Source of the DNA: Leptospira ryugenii
GTDB lineage: Bacteria; Spirochaetota; Leptospiria; Leptospirales; Leptospiraceae
Assembly: GCF_003114855.1 (NCBI RefSeq)
Contig: NZ_BFBB01000003.1
Location: 62,001 to 126,000 of the forward strand
DNA length: 64,000 bases
Reading direction: 5' to 3'
In this document: piece by piece, positions 24,320 to 36,700 of the stretch
Layout: every line of letters begins with the position of its first letter
Numbering within the stretch: the first letter of the stretch is position 1
Position numbers and translations under genes: made by a program
Notes under the pieces: generated by a model
What the model saw: only the letters and a program-made list of their open reading frames with translations
What the model was told of the DNA's origin: nothing
The model's database searches: none

Positions 24320-25499
24320 TCAAAGAGTATCCTTATTGAACACTATTGCTTCTTATTCTTACAATAGGGAGGACATATTGTAAAATATTGTCTTTCCATC
24401 CCATCGTCTATTCTATACAACTTACATCCTTCTACATTAAATAGGTCGTTATTATATTTCCTTTTCAAAGCAATTCGATCTCTTCCCATGGATACCTTAA
24501 CTTTAACGCTTACTAGAAATAGAATAGCTCCAATTATTATCCTGACCTTTTCGTGACCTTATTCTGGAAAACGATCGCTCTAATTTTTATATTCGAAAAT
24601 TAATTACAAATGTTAATTATCTACTATATGAAAGTAACTTAACTTAATATAAGACCAGTCATCTCAACCCTACGATATAATTTTCAAGCATTGAGTTTAT
24701 AAAAACCCAGCTTTGTTATCCCATCCTAACGCAAAACTTAGCCGTTATTTTCTTTTAGAATTAATTAGCAGGTTATTTTTTTAGTTGACAAAAAGTCTGA
24801 GATCGTGATATTATCCCTGCCCCTTTTCAAACTAGAGAGAAGTTAGAGGCAAGGAGACCACTATATGTTTATAAGACGATTAAAGTGTATAAAGGGAAAT
24901 TGATAACTATGGGATTTGCAAAAAAATGAAATTTCAGGTATCAAATTACTGATGGATGAATTCATCTAATTATCGGAAGCTAAATAAACTTTTCTCTTTT
25001 AACGAAGTGAATTCTTCACCAGAACTATACAAAATCAAAAAAGTAGACATTCGGGCATAGGCGATAGCTATGCTTATAGGCTATTTAAATTTAAGAAACG
25101 GCTATTACCTAAACGTAGACCAACAAAAGGCTTTAACAACATTGATAACTGAACCAAAAAATGTTATAGAAAGGGAATCCGCTTAACTGTAAGGTCGGGA
25201 ATTGTCGATTTCTTTTCAGAAAAATATTTAATAAAAGAGAGGGTAATTCTATCGATACATTAAATGACAAACTAAAATTAGAGAGTATTGAAACAAAATA
25301 CAAAAAAGAACTTCTACTTTGTAATACAAAAGAAGACTTCAGATCCAAACTATACGAAATAGATATTCAGCGTCGATCTGGTGAATACACAACTGCACTG
25401 AAATTCTGGAATGATAACCTAGAATTTATTCAGATCAAACTATTTAAAATATATTTAAAAAAGTTTCCTCTATCCCACAGAGAAGAATTTATCCTCTAC
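24320..25499. other. Decayed region with one promoter and frameshifted coding remnants
   Basis: About 1.2 kb with no intact gene. Coding-like stretches occur in different frames: NKLFSFNEVNSSPELYKIKK (about 24985), LIGYLNLRNGYYLNVDQQKA (from 25071), RLTVRSGIVDFFSEKYLIKE (about 25180) and, from about 25263, sequence in frame with the next gene. They look like the frameshifted 5' part of that gene. Confidence 0.45.
24785..24814 (+). promoter_or_regulatory. Sigma70-type promoter
   Basis: TTGACA (24785-24790), 18-bp spacer, TATTAT (24809-24814). About 45 bp downstream is a good ribosome site (AAGGAGACC) before an 11-codon frame. It may be the original promoter of the damaged endonuclease gene. 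Confidence 0.5.
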
Positions 25500-26420
25500 G
25501 TGTTCAATGTCTTAAAACCATTCTTTTCTAACAAACTCTTCCAATCTTATCTCTATCGCTATATCCTTAACAATGGAAAAGTAGGAATAAATATCTTGAG
25601 CATAGATGCTTTAAAATTCCTAAAACGAAATGCGAAAAAACGAAATCCTATCGACTACAAAGTGTTTCTATTTTATTTTAAGGATCGATATCCAATTTCC
25701 GATCTGATTATTTCAAATTTAGATTTATACATCCGTATCCTAAAAAAGAATCTTCCAAAATTCAAAACAAATTATCGAAAACCACTCATTGATCATTATA
25801 TCTCTGAGGTTAAAGATGAAGACTATTGGGCTCCGAAACTTGAATCTTATGAGAATAACAAGTTCTATTATTATCTTTTCCTTCGTGAAAAACTAAAACA
25901 ATGCCTTCGTGAATCAGAAAACCAACTTAGAGAGAAATTAGGATACAAGCGAATTGGTGAAGGCAATGTCCAAGAACATACCCTATACAAAGAACTAATA
26001 AAAGTTATCGAACCAAAAAGAATCAAAAGGTGGTATCGACCCCAATGGCTCGGCGGACTCGAACTCGACTTTTATTTTGAGAAAGATGGCATTAAATACG
26101 CCATTGAGTATCAAGGTGCTCAACACGTTCGACCGATTGATTACTTTGGAGGAAAGCGAGCGTTCAGGAAACAGATTAAAAGGGATAGACTAAAGCTAAA
26201 TCTTTGTATATCGAATAATGTTAAACTTCTTTATTGCTATTTTGACGACTCTGTTAAAGAGTTTATCAATTGGAAATTAAAAAAACAATTGAGCTCGAAC
26301 ACAACGAAAGTATGTTCTGGAGACTTCTCCTTGTTGTCAAAGAACATAAGCTATAAAAATCCTCTGAAGCAAAATCAAATTAGTAGCTCAAGAGATCGGA
26401 GAAAGTCACTCAGCCTTTAG
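25500..26420 (+). CDS. PD-(D/E)XK-like endonuclease, probably 5'-truncated
   Basis: From the first canonical start (GTG 25500) the frame encodes 306 aa. The C-terminal half has GGLELDFYFEKDGIKYAIEY, then QGAQHVRPIDYFGGKRAF and RDRLKLNLCISNNVKLLYCY, the signature of a nuclease-like family with D-x(n)-E-Y-Q active site. The frame is open upstream to 25170 and the upstream sequence looks coding (for example FRSKLYEIDIQRRSGEYTTA) but has no ATG/GTG/TTG, and further upstream pieces are in other frames. So the gene has lost its native start and is likely inactive or shortened. Confidence 0.55.
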   Translation: MFNVLKPFFSNKLFQSYLYRYILNNGKVGINILSIDALKFLKRNAKKRNPIDYKVFLFYFKDRYPISDLIISNLDLYIRILKKNLPKFKTNYRKPLIDHYISEVKDEDYWAPKLESYENNKFYYYLFLREKLKQCLRESENQLREKLGYKRIGEGNVQEHTLYKELIKVIEPKRIKRWYRPQWLGGLELDFYFEKDGIKYAIEYQGAQHVRPIDYFGGKRAFRKQIKRDRLKLNLCISNNVKLLYCYFDDSVKEFINWKLKKQLSSNTTKVCSGDFSLLSKNISYKNPLKQNQISSSRDRRKSLSL

Positions 26421-26474
26421 TATCAGGTAATCTTATTTCAAGCAATTCAAAGCATCCAATTTCATTCTTCTAAT

Positions 26475-27389
26475 TTACGGTTCCAAAGTTTTTATATCCA
26501 GCATTTTTGATAAAAAAATCAGCATCTTTGTTCGCTTACAGAAACTTACTAATCTCAGTGTCATTTTTATAACCATTTTATCTTCTGAAATTGGAACAAA
26601 ATATGGGTGATTTTTAAATATTATTTCTGACCCATACAATTCGAAGTCAAAGTAAGTCTTTTCATTGTATATTTTAATTTTTTTGTTCTTAACATACCAA
26701 CCATAAATGATGTACTTATTTTTTTAAGAAATGAAATCAATTTGTTATAGTCTTTTTCATCATAGAGAATAGCATATTTCATCTCAGAAACAATCAAATC
26801 ATTCATTTTTATGAATTCTTTTTGTTCTTCTGGTATGTATGCAGAGTTATCTTTTTCTGAATCAAAAATTATAATACATATTTAGAGAATTAGAATAATA
26901 GGTATTATTAAAATAATTGTTCCACAACCACTCTTTGAATTTGAGCTAGAAAAATAGTTTCGATAAATTTCGTTCTTTGAATTTGATAAAGGAATTTGAT
27001 TAAAAAATAAATTTTGCCCTGAATCTGGTTTTTCTTCACGAATAATTTTACGACCATCATTTTTGTCAGAATTCTTTTCTGGAATTTTCACATTTTTTTT
27101 CTTTTTCTTTCTCTGCTTTATCAATCGAATCTAAGTAATTTTTAAAATCGATATCAAGAATACACTTTGTCTTAGTTTTACATTTCGAACAATGAAAGTA
27201 TCTTTCTTACGTTCTAACTTGATGAACCGACTCTGCATTAAGCATTGCATCTTTGTGTGAACGTGCGGGACAGAATAAACGATAATTTAACTTAATTCTC
27301 CCTGGATATTTTCCTAAATACTCCAGTTTTTCAATTTTTACTCAGATATTCTTTTTTATTTTTGCATCGCTTATCTTAATTTCTGGCAT
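26475..27389 (-). pseudogene. Broken gene for a zinc-knuckle protein
   Basis: A frame beginning MPEIKISDAKIKKN (27389) is interrupted by TGA and TAA, then continues with LNYRLFCPARSHKDAMLNAE and YFHCSKCKTKTKCILDIDFK, shifts frame, and further remnants follow to 26475 (KMNDLIVSEMKYAILYDEKD, then in another frame YGWYVKNKKIKIYNEKTYFD). The CxxCxTKTKC-type cluster suggests a zinc-binding domain. At least two stops and two frameshifts show decay; it may be one or two former genes. Confidence 0.5.
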
Positions 27390-27668
27390 GCAAGAGATCA
27401 CTACCTATTCATTAATTAGAAAATATTATCGCTGTTACGCAAAGACTTTTTTGTATTCATCAAAGAAATATAATTTTCTGATTTAAATTCTCAAAATTTG
27501 TATTTTAGAAAATTCAAGTTTGAAAAAATAAGAAAAATTTCCATGGATTTTTACTTTTTTGTCCTACCTATCAGGTTAAATTAAAATAAATGGTTTTTAC
27601 TTGAATTCAACAAGCTGACAGATGAAATGTGGGAAAATCGACTATTTTTATTCTTTTTAGGACTCTAA

Positions 27669-29228
27669 ATGGCAAAGCCAAAGAAAGCATCAACAACAGC
27701 AAATATCGGTTTTGAAGAAAAACTCTTCACGATGGCAGACAAACTCCGAAATAACATGGATGCTGGGGAATACAAACATGTCGTTTTAGGATTAATTTTC
27801 CTCAAATACATTTCTGACAGTTTCATGTCCCTCCATGCTGAGCTAAAAGCTGATGTTAAGAATGGCTCAGACCCAGAAGATCGGGATGAATATACCTCGA
27901 AGAATGTCTTCTGGGTGTCTGAAAAGGCTCGGTGGGACTACATCCAGAAGAAAGCCAAAGAACCTTCGATTGGAAAAATCATAGATGATGCGATGGACAT
28001 TATAGAAAAAGAAAATCCCAAGTTAAAGGGTGTTCTCAATAAAAACTATGCACGTCCAGACCTAGACAAAACCAAACTGGGAGAGCTCGTAGACCTCGTT
28101 GGAACCATTGGTCTAGGCGATAAAGAGAACCGCTCCAAAGACGTACTAGGAAGAGTTTATGAATACTTCCTCACAAAGTTTGCCTCTGCCGAAGGAAAAC
28201 TTGGAGGTCAATTCTACACACCTGCCAGTGTTGTTCGACTTATAGTAGAAATGTTAGCACCTACCAAGAACCAGTCGGTCTATGACCCAGCTTGTGGTTC
28301 TGGTGGGTTCTTTGTTCAGTCAGAGAAATTCTTAGAACACCATGCAGGAAGGATTGGTGACATTGCCGTCTATGGGCAAGAGTCAAACCCTACGACCTGG
28401 CGACTCTGTATGATGAACCTAGCGATTCGAGGAATCGAAGCGAACCTAGGCAAAGAACCAGCAGACTCCTTCTTAAAAGACCAACACCCTCATGAGAAGT
28501 TTGATCTAGTTATGGCGAATCCTCCCTTCAATATGAAGGAATGGGGTCAGCCTTCCTTACTCAATGATAAACGATGGGTGTATGGGATTCCTCCCGCCAA
28601 TAATGCAAACTATGGATGGGTGCAACACTTTATCCACCACCTAAAGCCAAACGGAATGGCAGGTTTTGTCTTGGCGAATGGTTCTATGTCTTCTAATTCT
28701 TCTGGGGAAGGGGAAATCCGTAAGCAAATCGTGGATGCGGACTTAGTGGATTGTATGGTGGCCATGCCTGGTCAACTTTTCTATTCTACCCAAATTCCTG
28801 TTTGCATTTGGTTTCTCACTCGCAATAAAGATAATCCGAGGTTTAAGAATCGAAAAGGGAAAACTCTATTTATCGATGCCCGAAAGATGGGAACCCTCGT
28901 GGATCGAGTCCACCGAGAATTAACAGAAGAGGACTTAACAAAAATTACTGAAACCTATCATGCATGGAGAGGGGATAAGGACTGCAAAAAGAAATATGAG
29001 GATGTTAAAGGTTTCTGCAAATCAGTGGAACAAGCAGAAATCGTCGAGCATGGCTATGTATTGACTCCAGGTCGCTTTGTCGGTGCAGAAGAACTAGAAG
29101 AGGATGGGATCGACTTTGAGGAAAAGATGAAAGGACTGACTGTAAAACTCAAAGAGCAAGTAACTCAATCTGATAGGCTAACAAAAGAAATATTCAAGAA
29201 TTTAAAGGTGCTTGGATATGGCGATTGA
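27669..29228 (+). CDS. hsdM: Type I restriction-modification methyltransferase subunit
   Basis: This 519-aa protein begins with the helical HsdM N-terminal domain ([20 protein letters not shown], typical opening [17 protein letters not shown]) and has the N6-adenine methyltransferase motifs DPACGSGGF (about residue 206) and ANPPFN (about 284). It methylates adenine within the site chosen by HsdS and is part of the M2S and R2M2S complexes. It is the first gene of a four-gene operon; its stop codon lies inside the start of hsdS (overlap 11 bp). Confidence 0.95.
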   Translation: MAKPKKASTTANIGFEEKLFTMADKLRNNMDAGEYKHVVLGLIFLKYISDSFMSLHAELKADVKNGSDPEDRDEYTSKNVFWVSEKARWDYIQKKAKEPSIGKIIDDAMDIIEKENPKLKGVLNKNYARPDLDKTKLGELVDLVGTIGLGDKENRSKDVLGRVYEYFLTKFASAEGKLGGQFYTPASVVRLIVEMLAPTKNQSVYDPACGSGGFFVQSEKFLEHHAGRIGDIAVYGQESNPTTWRLCMMNLAIRGIEANLGKEPADSFLKDQHPHEKFDLVMANPPFNMKEWGQPSLLNDKRWVYGIPPANNANYGWVQHFIHHLKPNGMAGFVLANGSMSSNSSGEGEIRKQIVDADLVDCMVAMPGQLFYSTQIPVCIWFLTRNKDNPRFKNRKGKTLFIDARKMGTLVDRVHRELTEEDLTKITETYHAWRGDKDCKKKYEDVKGFCKSVEQAEIVEHGYVLTPGRFVGAEELEEDGIDFEEKMKGLTVKLKEQVTQSDRLTKEIFKNLKVLGYGD

Positions 29229-30522
29229 ATGGAAAACTTATAAATTGGGAAGGGATGCTGTCACAAAATTAGGTGATGGACTTCACGGTACTCCAATTTA
29301 TGACACTAAGGGAGGTTACTTTTTTATCAATGGGAGCAATCTAGTTGAGAGAAAAATTGTAATCGATTCAAAAACAAAAAGAGTAAACGAGAAGGAATTT
29401 GACAAATACAAAAAAGACTTATCTGAAAGGACAATATTGCTCGGTATTAATGGTACAATCGGAAATGTTGCAATTTATAATAATGAAAAGTGCATTTTGG
29501 GAAAGAGTGCAGCATATTTTAATATAAACGAATATTTTGATAAGAACTTTATATTTTATCTTTTTATAAGCGACCATTTCCAGAACTATATAAAAAACAA
29601 TGCAACTGGTACTACAATTAAAAACGTAGGTCTCGGCTTACTTCGTGATTATGAATTTTCTGCACCACCCCTCCCCACCCAAAAAGCCATAGCCCATATC
29701 CTAGGAACGCTAGACGACAAAATCGAACTCCTTCGCCAAATGAATGAAACCCTAGAGGCAATGGCAAGAGCCATATTCCAATCTTGGTTTGTGGACTTTG
29801 ACCCTGTGCGTAAGAAAGCAGATGGATTGCCTACAGGTTTGCCAAAAGAAATTGAAGACTTGTTTCCTAGCGAGTTTGAGGATTCAGAGTTAGGCGAGAT
29901 TCCGAAAGGTTGGAAGGTGGGAAAACTGGGGGATGTCGCCAGTATTAGGAAAGAAGCAATTACTCCAATGAAAAAACCTGAGGAAATTTTCAAACATTAT
30001 AGCCTTCCTTCTTATGATGAAGGTAAAAATGCTAAACTTGAATCTGGAAATACCATACTTAGTAATAAGTACCTTGTTAGAATAAATGATATTCTACTTT
30101 CGAAATTAAATCCTAGAATAAAACGGATATGGTTTATTAAAGAAGATATTCTGAATTCAATATGTTCAACAGAATTCCTCGTATTTACTTCTAAGATTAA
30201 AACGCAACATTCCTTTCTATTTAGTCTTCTTAATGAGGATTCCTTTTATGAGAAAATTGAAGGTTTGGTAAATGGAACATCTGGTAGCCATCAAAGAGTT
30301 AAGTCCGAGGATGTATTAAATCTAAATATTTTAATTCCTAATATTCATTTATCACAAACTTATGAAAATTTAGCCTCTCCACTGTTTAAAAAACAAAATG
30401 AAAACTTATTAGAAATTCAAACATTATCGTCCTTTCGAGACATACTTCTCCCAAAACTAATCTCAGGCGAACTCGAACTTTCTGATGATTCTATCTCTAA
30501 GATTCTGGAATCTGCCAAATGA
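29218..30522 (+). CDS. hsdS: Type I restriction-modification specificity subunit
   Basis: The ATG at 29218 ([11 protein letters not shown]) is preferred over the TTG at 29212. The ~434-aa protein has two target recognition domains separated by the conserved central helix region ([20 protein letters not shown], then [20 protein letters not shown]) and a second conserved helix at the C-terminus ending in [12 protein letters not shown]. The two TRDs define a bipartite DNA target not predictable by eye. It overlaps hsdR by 4 bp. Confidence 0.93.
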   Translation: MAIEWKTYKLGRDAVTKLGDGLHGTPIYDTKGGYFFINGSNLVERKIVIDSKTKRVNEKEFDKYKKDLSERTILLGINGTIGNVAIYNNEKCILGKSAAYFNINEYFDKNFIFYLFISDHFQNYIKNNATGTTIKNVGLGLLRDYEFSAPPLPTQKAIAHILGTLDDKIELLRQMNETLEAMARAIFQSWFVDFDPVRKKADGLPTGLPKEIEDLFPSEFEDSELGEIPKGWKVGKLGDVASIRKEAITPMKKPEEIFKHYSLPSYDEGKNAKLESGNTILSNKYLVRINDILLSKLNPRIKRIWFIKEDILNSICSTEFLVFTSKIKTQHSFLFSLLNEDSFYEKIEGLVNGTSGSHQRVKSEDVLNLNILIPNIHLSQTYENLASPLFKKQNENLLEIQTLSSFRDILLPKLISGELELSDDSISKILESAK

Positions 30523-33500
30523 CAGCAAATCTCACTGAAGCAGATGTAGAACAAATAGCCATTGATCTTTTCAAAGAACTTGGTTATGACTATTTATTTG
30601 GAAAGGACATCCTTCCTGAAGAGCCATCTGCCCAAAGAGAAAATCTAAACGAATCTTTCCTTCCTTTTATCCTGAAAGCGTCACTTTCCAAACTAAATCC
30701 AACGATTCCAGCGGATGGGATCGAGGAAGCTTTTAGAAAAGTAACTCGTATCTCCTTTCCTACTACCCTTGCTTGCAACCATGAATTTCATAAGCTTCTT
30801 ACTGAAGGAATTGATGTTACCTATAAGGGAAAAGAACGAATCGTTACCGAAAAGGTAAAACTCATAGATTTTGAAAAACCCAATCAGAATCAATTTCATG
30901 TTATCAATCAATTTACGATAATAGAAGGTCAAAACAACCGAAGACCAGATTTACTTATCTTTGTGAATGGTCTTCCACTTGGAGTCATAGAACTCAAAAA
31001 TCCATCTGACCACACAACAACGATTTGGTCAGCATATAGCCAGTTGCAGACCTATAAAGAGCAAATCCCTGGTCTATTTACCTTCAATGAAGTTCTCATT
31101 ATAAGTGATGGATTAGAAGCTAGAATTGGTTCGATTTCGGCAGACAAAGAAAGATTTGCCGTTTGGAGAACCATCGAAGGAGAAAAACTTGCTTCGAATT
31201 CTATGTCTCAATTGGAAGTCATGATCAAAGGTGTTTTTGAAAAGAAACGCTTCCTGGATCTTATACGATTCTTTACTGTATTCGAGAAAGAAGATAATGG
31301 TTCCTACGTAAAGAAAATTGCAGGCTACCACCAGTACCATGCGGTGAACACTGCGATTAAACAAACGATAGAAGCAAGTAAGCCTAAGGGTGATCGTAGA
31401 ATCGGAGTTGTATGGCATACGCAAGGATCAGGAAAATCCTTAACTATGACCTTTTTTGCAGGTCGGGCAATCCTTGAACCAGAGATGCAAAATCCAACAA
31501 TCGTAATTATAACAGATAGGCAAGACTTAGATAACCAATTGTTTGGAACCTTTTCCAATTGTAAGGAACTACTTCGCCAAACACCCATTCAAGCAAACGA
31601 CAGAAATCATCTTAAAGAGCTCTTATCCGTAGCATCTGGTGGAGTGGTGTTCACAACGGTGCAAAAGTTTTTTCCAGAAGAAAAGTATGATACCTACCCT
31701 CTACTTTCCGAAAGAAGAAACATTATTGTCATGGCTGATGAAGCTCATCGTAGCCAATACGATTTCATAGATGGATTTGCTCGGCATATGCGTGACGGAC
31801 TCCCTCATGCTTCCTTTATTGGATTTACGGGAACTCCAATCGAATTAAGCGACAAGAATACCAGAGCGGTTTTCGGCGAGTATATCAGTATTTATGACAT
31901 CCAAAGAGCTGTATTAGATAAAGCAACAGTTCCTATCTTTTACGAAAGCCGACTTGCTAAGCTAGAATTAAAAGAATCAGAAAAACCAAATATTGATCCT
32001 ACATTTGAATCCATCACGGAAGATGAAGAAGAACGAGACAAACAAAAACTCAAATCAAAATGGGGAGCGATTGAGGCGTTAGTTGGTGCTAAGAATCGAC
32101 TGAAACTCATAGCAAACGATTTTTCAAAACATTGGCAGTTGCGATTAAATGTCATGGAAGGGAAAGCTATGATCGTCACCATGTCGAGGCGAATTGCAAT
32201 AGATCTTTATAATGAAATCATTAAACTTCATCCTGAATGGGAAAGTGATGATGACAACAAAGGTGTGATCAAAGTCATTATGACAGGTTCAGCGACAGAC
32301 CCTCCCGACTGGCAGAAGCATATCCGCAATGGGAAACGAAGAAAGGATTTAGCAGAAATTTTTAAAAACCCAAAATCATCATTCAAAATAGTGATCGTAC
32401 GTGATATGTGGCTCACAGGATTCGATGCACCTAGTTTAAATACAATCTACATCGATAAACCAATGAACGGACACGGACTCATGCAAGCTATTGCCAGAGT
32501 AAACCGAGTCTTCAAGGATAAAGCTGGTGGACTTGTTGTCGACTATATTGGAATTGCAGATAGTCTAAAATCTGCTCTTGCCCTCTACACTCAGTCAGGC
32601 GGGAAAGGATCTACAGCAATTGATCAAGCGGAAGCAGTTGCCGTCATGTTGGAAAAATACGAAATCGTGAAAGGTTTATTTCATGGATTTGATTATAGCA
32701 TTTGGCTCACAGGATCACCAAAAGACCGATTGAACCTCCTCCCATTGGCGTTAGAACATATCCTCTCTCAAGAAGATGGAAAATCTAAATTGCAGAAAAT
32801 GGTGACAGAACTTACGCAAGCCTTCGCATTGTCAGTACCTCACGATAAAACAAATGAAATCAGAGATGAAGTCGCCTTCTTTCAAACGGTAAGATCCGCA
32901 TTAACAAAGAAGTCAGGTGAGGAGAAAAAAAAGTCACCTGAAGACATAGACTATGCGATTAGGCAATTGATTGCAGGTGCAGTATCCTCGAATGAAGTCA
33001 TAGATATCTTTTCAGCGGTTGGACTCAACAAACCTGATATTTCCATTCTCACTGATGAGTTTCTGGCAGAAGTCCAAGGTATGCCTCAAAAAAACCTAGC
33101 GGTGGAACTACTCCAAAAGCTTTTAAAAGAAGAAGTAAGTAAAATGAGTGGCAAACGAAATATTGTTAAAACCCGCACATTTTTAGGAATGCTAGAGACA
33201 TCACTCAAGAAATACCAAAACAGAGCTATAGAAACTGCACAAGTCATAGAACACCTAATCGAACTCGCAAAGAAAATGAGAGAAGAATCTAAAAGGGGTG
33301 CAGATCTGGGACTATCCGATGACGAAGTCGCTTTCTATGATGCACTATTAGAAAATGAATCTGCTGTCCGAGAAATGAAGAATGATGATATCAAAATTAT
33401 CGCTAAGGAATTAGTTAAAACTCTCAAAAGTAATCTTAAGATCAATTGGTCTGAGAGAGAACAAGTCAAAGCATTGATTCGTGTTAACATTAAGAAAATT

Positions 33501-33608
33501 TTAAAGAAATATGGCTACCCACCTGACATGCAAGCAAAGGCAACTGCACTTGTGTTAGAGCAAGCTGAGGAGTTATATGGTGATTGGGTAGAGGCGGAGG
33601 TTGCATGA
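30519..33608 (+). CDS. hsdR: Type I restriction endonuclease / translocase subunit
   Basis: This 1029-aa protein has the HsdR nuclease domain with [20 protein letters not shown] (PD-...-ExK), the SF2 translocase P-loop [12 protein letters not shown] (about residue 300), DEAH box [11 protein letters not shown] (about 405), a TGTP motif and helicase motif VI ([13 protein letters not shown]), followed by the helical C-terminal domain. It is full length and appears intact. It overlaps the next gene by 4 bp (ATGA), so the fourth gene is translated with the RM system. Confidence 0.95.
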   Translation: MTANLTEADVEQIAIDLFKELGYDYLFGKDILPEEPSAQRENLNESFLPFILKASLSKLNPTIPADGIEEAFRKVTRISFPTTLACNHEFHKLLTEGIDVTYKGKERIVTEKVKLIDFEKPNQNQFHVINQFTIIEGQNNRRPDLLIFVNGLPLGVIELKNPSDHTTTIWSAYSQLQTYKEQIPGLFTFNEVLIISDGLEARIGSISADKERFAVWRTIEGEKLASNSMSQLEVMIKGVFEKKRFLDLIRFFTVFEKEDNGSYVKKIAGYHQYHAVNTAIKQTIEASKPKGDRRIGVVWHTQGSGKSLTMTFFAGRAILEPEMQNPTIVIITDRQDLDNQLFGTFSNCKELLRQTPIQANDRNHLKELLSVASGGVVFTTVQKFFPEEKYDTYPLLSERRNIIVMADEAHRSQYDFIDGFARHMRDGLPHASFIGFTGTPIELSDKNTRAVFGEYISIYDIQRAVLDKATVPIFYESRLAKLELKESEKPNIDPTFESITEDEEERDKQKLKSKWGAIEALVGAKNRLKLIANDFSKHWQLRLNVMEGKAMIVTMSRRIAIDLYNEIIKLHPEWESDDDNKGVIKVIMTGSATDPPDWQKHIRNGKRRKDLAEIFKNPKSSFKIVIVRDMWLTGFDAPSLNTIYIDKPMNGHGLMQAIARVNRVFKDKAGGLVVDYIGIADSLKSALALYTQSGGKGSTAIDQAEAVAVMLEKYEIVKGLFHGFDYSIWLTGSPKDRLNLLPLALEHILSQEDGKSKLQKMVTELTQAFALSVPHDKTNEIRDEVAFFQTVRSALTKKSGEEKKKSPEDIDYAIRQLIAGAVSSNEVIDIFSAVGLNKPDISILTDEFLAEVQGMPQKNLAVELLQKLLKEEVSKMSGKRNIVKTRTFLGMLETSLKKYQNRAIETAQVIEHLIELAKKMREESKRGADLGLSDDEVAFYDALLENESAVREMKNDDIKIIAKELVKTLKSNLKINWSEREQVKALIRVNIKKILKKYGYPPDMQAKATALVLEQAEELYGDWVEAEVA

Positions 33609-35521
33609 GTTCACTAGACTTGCTTTTCGAAGATGATGAAGAAAAAGAATTATTTAAATTGATCGAAGTTGGGAGAGGTAAGAAGGAAAATGTTTCAAGT
33701 GCCTCAAAATTATTACCAGCAATTAAAACAATTTATGCATTTAAAGGTAAAGACTTTACATTTCGTATACTCGAGGATGATAACTTATCAAATTTATTTT
33801 CAGATAGGCACTGCCTTTTCCTCCCGAAATACTTAGTGCAGTTCCTTAAGGATCTATACGCTCAAGAAAAATATAGTAATCATTTAGAACCATGGTTTTC
33901 ACCCGCCTCTATGAGTATCTTATTAGATTTAGGTAAAACCACCGCAATCTCTAACAATAAAGGTGAAATTGAGCAATTAAAGAAAATAATCACCAATCAC
34001 TTATTGGAGATTGTCAATACAGATGTTATAGATTTTTTAAACACCACGAATACTGCTTTCGATTTAATTACTTCACTCTCTCCTTTGGGAGTAAAAACAC
34101 GAAATGACAACGTAATACAATCAAGCGATTTATCAACTCAAATCATTATCAAGTCGTGCAAACTGCTCAGTCATGATGGTACTGCAGTCTTTTTAGTTAC
34201 AAATAGTTTTTTTGCAAACAAATCCAGGAATGAGAAATTACTAAACGAAGATGGAATCTTTATTGATGCTATATTCGCACTTTCAGAAAAAACTTTCACC
34301 AGTATTAGCATCCCAACCAACCTAATCATTTTTAGAAGGAAATCGATTGATAAAATTTTTCTTACAGAGCTTACAGATAATCAGGACAAAAATCAGGTTA
34401 TACTTACTAACTACTTTGAAAGAAAAAATGATTTATCAAACATATTCTATATTAGACCTAATAGTTATAGCGGAATAGAAAATCATCACATAAAACTACA
34501 GATCGAAAAACTAGAGACCCAATATAAAGTATTTAGCCAATTTACTTTTAGAGACTTAATTTTAGATTTACATCTAATATCTTCTGATAGAAGTATTGTC
34601 GAAAACAAAAACTCAATCTTCATACAGAGAAATCAAATAATCCCCTTTAAAGCTTATGAAAAGTTAGATCATAGCTTAGAAAGGTGGCTTCAAATCATTC
34701 TTAACGAGAAAGTTCTCTCAGACTATATATATTTATTTTTTCAATCAGATTTGGGGAAGCTAATCTTAAAGTCTGTCCATAAAAAAAACTTAACTCTAAC
34801 ACCACTAAGTATAGAGGAGCTCAAGGAAATTCCAGTTGCAATACCTACCTTAGAAGAACAGAAGAATATCATAAATATTCAAGAAAAATTAAGAAATCTT
34901 AAAAATACTATCGAAGATTTCGAACAAGAGCTAGCTCTAAACCCAACCACTTCATATGAAGTATTAACTCAATTAGACTCAATATCGGAAGTGCTTGGAA
35001 CAGCGACCGATGCTGATAAAATGTATAGTCTTATCAGGACTGGCGAATCTAAGATTCTTGAATTCAAGCAAACTCTTAGTATGGATATAGTAAATTTAAG
35101 AAAAGAAGTCTATATTGAAGATTCAGCTTTCAAAACAATTGTCGCCTTTCTTAATACAGATGGAGGAAAATTATTGGTAGGAGTGACGGATTCTGGATCT
35201 ATTTCGGGTATCGATGAAGAGATTAGATTATTACACAAGAACAGCCAGGATGATTTTTTGTTGTATTATAGAAATGTTCTTAAAAACAGGATAGGCGAAG
35301 CTTTCTATCCGTTAATCAAAGAACATATTATACTTTGTGAAAAGAAAAAAGTCTTAATGATCGAATGCTCTCCCTCGGAAGAACCTTGCTTTTTAAAATC
35401 TAAAGATAAAAATAATAATTTAGATGAAACTTTCTATGCAAGATCTCCTGCCTCATCCGAAAAACTGACAGGAAAAAATTTAACCGAATACGTTAGAAAT
35501 CATAAACGATTCACTCGATAA
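33605..35521 (+). CDS. Degenerate methyltransferase-like protein fused to AlbA_2/Schlafen-type domain
   Basis: The ATG at 33605 ([20 protein letters not shown]) follows GGCGGAGG and overlaps the hsdR stop. Residues ~90-290 follow the plan of an N6-adenine methyltransferase ([15 protein letters not shown] where NPPY is expected; [31 protein letters not shown]), but the catalytic tetrapeptide is lost. Residues ~290-480 resemble a type I specificity half ending in the typical [20 protein letters not shown] helix. The last ~160 residues are an AlbA_2 domain ([33 protein letters not shown]). A sensor or effector tied to HsdRMS is likely. Confidence 0.65.
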   Translation: MSSLDLLFEDDEEKELFKLIEVGRGKKENVSSASKLLPAIKTIYAFKGKDFTFRILEDDNLSNLFSDRHCLFLPKYLVQFLKDLYAQEKYSNHLEPWFSPASMSILLDLGKTTAISNNKGEIEQLKKIITNHLLEIVNTDVIDFLNTTNTAFDLITSLSPLGVKTRNDNVIQSSDLSTQIIIKSCKLLSHDGTAVFLVTNSFFANKSRNEKLLNEDGIFIDAIFALSEKTFTSISIPTNLIIFRRKSIDKIFLTELTDNQDKNQVILTNYFERKNDLSNIFYIRPNSYSGIENHHIKLQIEKLETQYKVFSQFTFRDLILDLHLISSDRSIVENKNSIFIQRNQIIPFKAYEKLDHSLERWLQIILNEKVLSDYIYLFFQSDLGKLILKSVHKKNLTLTPLSIEELKEIPVAIPTLEEQKNIINIQEKLRNLKNTIEDFEQELALNPTTSYEVLTQLDSISEVLGTATDADKMYSLIRTGESKILEFKQTLSMDIVNLRKEVYIEDSAFKTIVAFLNTDGGKLLVGVTDSGSISGIDEEIRLLHKNSQDDFLLYYRNVLKNRIGEAFYPLIKEHIILCEKKKVLMIECSPSEEPCFLKSKDKNNNLDETFYARSPASSEKLTGKNLTEYVRNHKRFTR

Positions 35522-35562
35522 CTTGGCAATATAGTTGCTCTCAATACTTAAGAAAAAGAATA

Positions 35563-36282
35563 ATGAAAATAAGTGAGGTAACGCTCTTTTTCTACAGAAT
35601 GGAATACACATTATACGAGTGTAATTTCGGATTAACGGCAACAGAATTTTTAAGAAAATCTAGAAATTATTTCTACGATGAACGACTTAAGATTCCGAAT
35701 CTTCTTCCTGATCAGGGAATATTTAAAAAATTCTATGAGAGGAATGCTGATATTTCTCCAAAAATAAAAGAAGATTCGGCAGTTTGGGTTCTTGCTCAAT
35801 ACTGTTCCGTCAAATATTTAAATAATCCGAATCCAACTTTGGGTGAGGAAATCATCATTAATCCATTCGGATCGAATCCAACGAAGGGAAAGAGCTTCTG
35901 GTATTGGGCAAATCATATCATAAGGGGAAAAATATACTCAACTGACATTGATCGTATATTATATCTTGTTAAACCAAATAAGGATAGACTTATGCTAAAT
36001 TGCCAAGTCTACAGCCCTATTTCACCGAACTTCAATATCAAAAAGAAGCTTTTAGAAAAAAATAGACAAATATCTGAAATACAATATACCATTAATCAAA
36101 CAGCAAACACAGAAATCTTGATATTTATAGATAATAGCAATATAACCGACCTTTCGGCAATTTTTGAAGGTATTTATAATTTTAAGAAAGAGTATTTTTT
36201 AGAAATAAGATCGAATACCTTCGTAAATGTTATCGTTTGGGTAGGGTCTTCATTTAAGCTCTATCGTGTCTCATTAAATTGA
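35563..36282 (+). CDS. Unknown 239-aa protein downstream of the type I RM operon
   Basis: It starts MKISEVTLFFYRMEYTLYEC and has no membrane segment or recognised domain. It lies 41 bp after the fusion gene on the same strand, so it may be a fifth cistron. It is intact with AT-rich codon use like its neighbours. Confidence 0.5.
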   Translation: MKISEVTLFFYRMEYTLYECNFGLTATEFLRKSRNYFYDERLKIPNLLPDQGIFKKFYERNADISPKIKEDSAVWVLAQYCSVKYLNNPNPTLGEEIIINPFGSNPTKGKSFWYWANHIIRGKIYSTDIDRILYLVKPNKDRLMLNCQVYSPISPNFNIKKKLLEKNRQISEIQYTINQTANTEILIFIDNSNITDLSAIFEGIYNFKKEYFLEIRSNTFVNVIVWVGSSFKLYRVSLN

Positions 36283-36322
36283 CAGATGAATTCAATATTT
36301 TTAAATCACTTATTTTTAATCA

Positions 36323-36640
36323 ATGAAAAAGAATCTTAATACCTTAACAATGAATATCAAGAGAGATTGGTTTGCGAGTATCCTATCAATACCTCAGCGT
36401 AAAAAAATAGAATACAGAACAATGTCGGATTATTGGCTAACTAGACTTGAAAAAGTCGGGAAGCCACCATTCAAATTGCGATTGCTGAATGGGATGCTAC
36501 CTCCTGTCCCTGAGGCTACTATCATTGTCACTAAAGTGATGAAGAATAAAAAGAATCGTGAGTTAGAATTTCATCTTGGGAAAATTTTAGAGGTAAAATA
36601 TTGGGATCAGCAAAGGGAAAAACCAAAAAAAAATAAATGA
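36323..36640 (+). CDS. ASCH/PUA-like small protein
   Basis: This 105-aa protein, or 96 aa from the Met at codon 10 (MNIKRDWFASILSIPQRKKI), has the ASCH pattern: an N-terminal lead to KKIEYRTMSDYWLTRLEKV, a central beta stretch (FKLRLLNGMLPPVPEATIIV) and a closing HLGKILEVKYW. ASCH domains bind RNA or modified nucleotides. Role here unknown. Confidence 0.5.
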   Translation: MKKNLNTLTMNIKRDWFASILSIPQRKKIEYRTMSDYWLTRLEKVGKPPFKLRLLNGMLPPVPEATIIVTKVMKNKKNRELEFHLGKILEVKYWDQQREKPKKNK

Positions 36641-36700
36641 GAACTTAACTATTTTTTTGTCCCACCTAGCTGTTATTTTTATAATATGAGGTAAAAAATA

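Noticed and set aside
26621..26806. Separate 61-aa gene
   Set aside because: Adjacent frames continue the same protein-like sequence, so it is a piece of the broken gene.
29649..29993. Leftward frame inside hsdS
   Set aside because: Shadow of hsdS with no ribosome site; codon pattern follows the sense gene.
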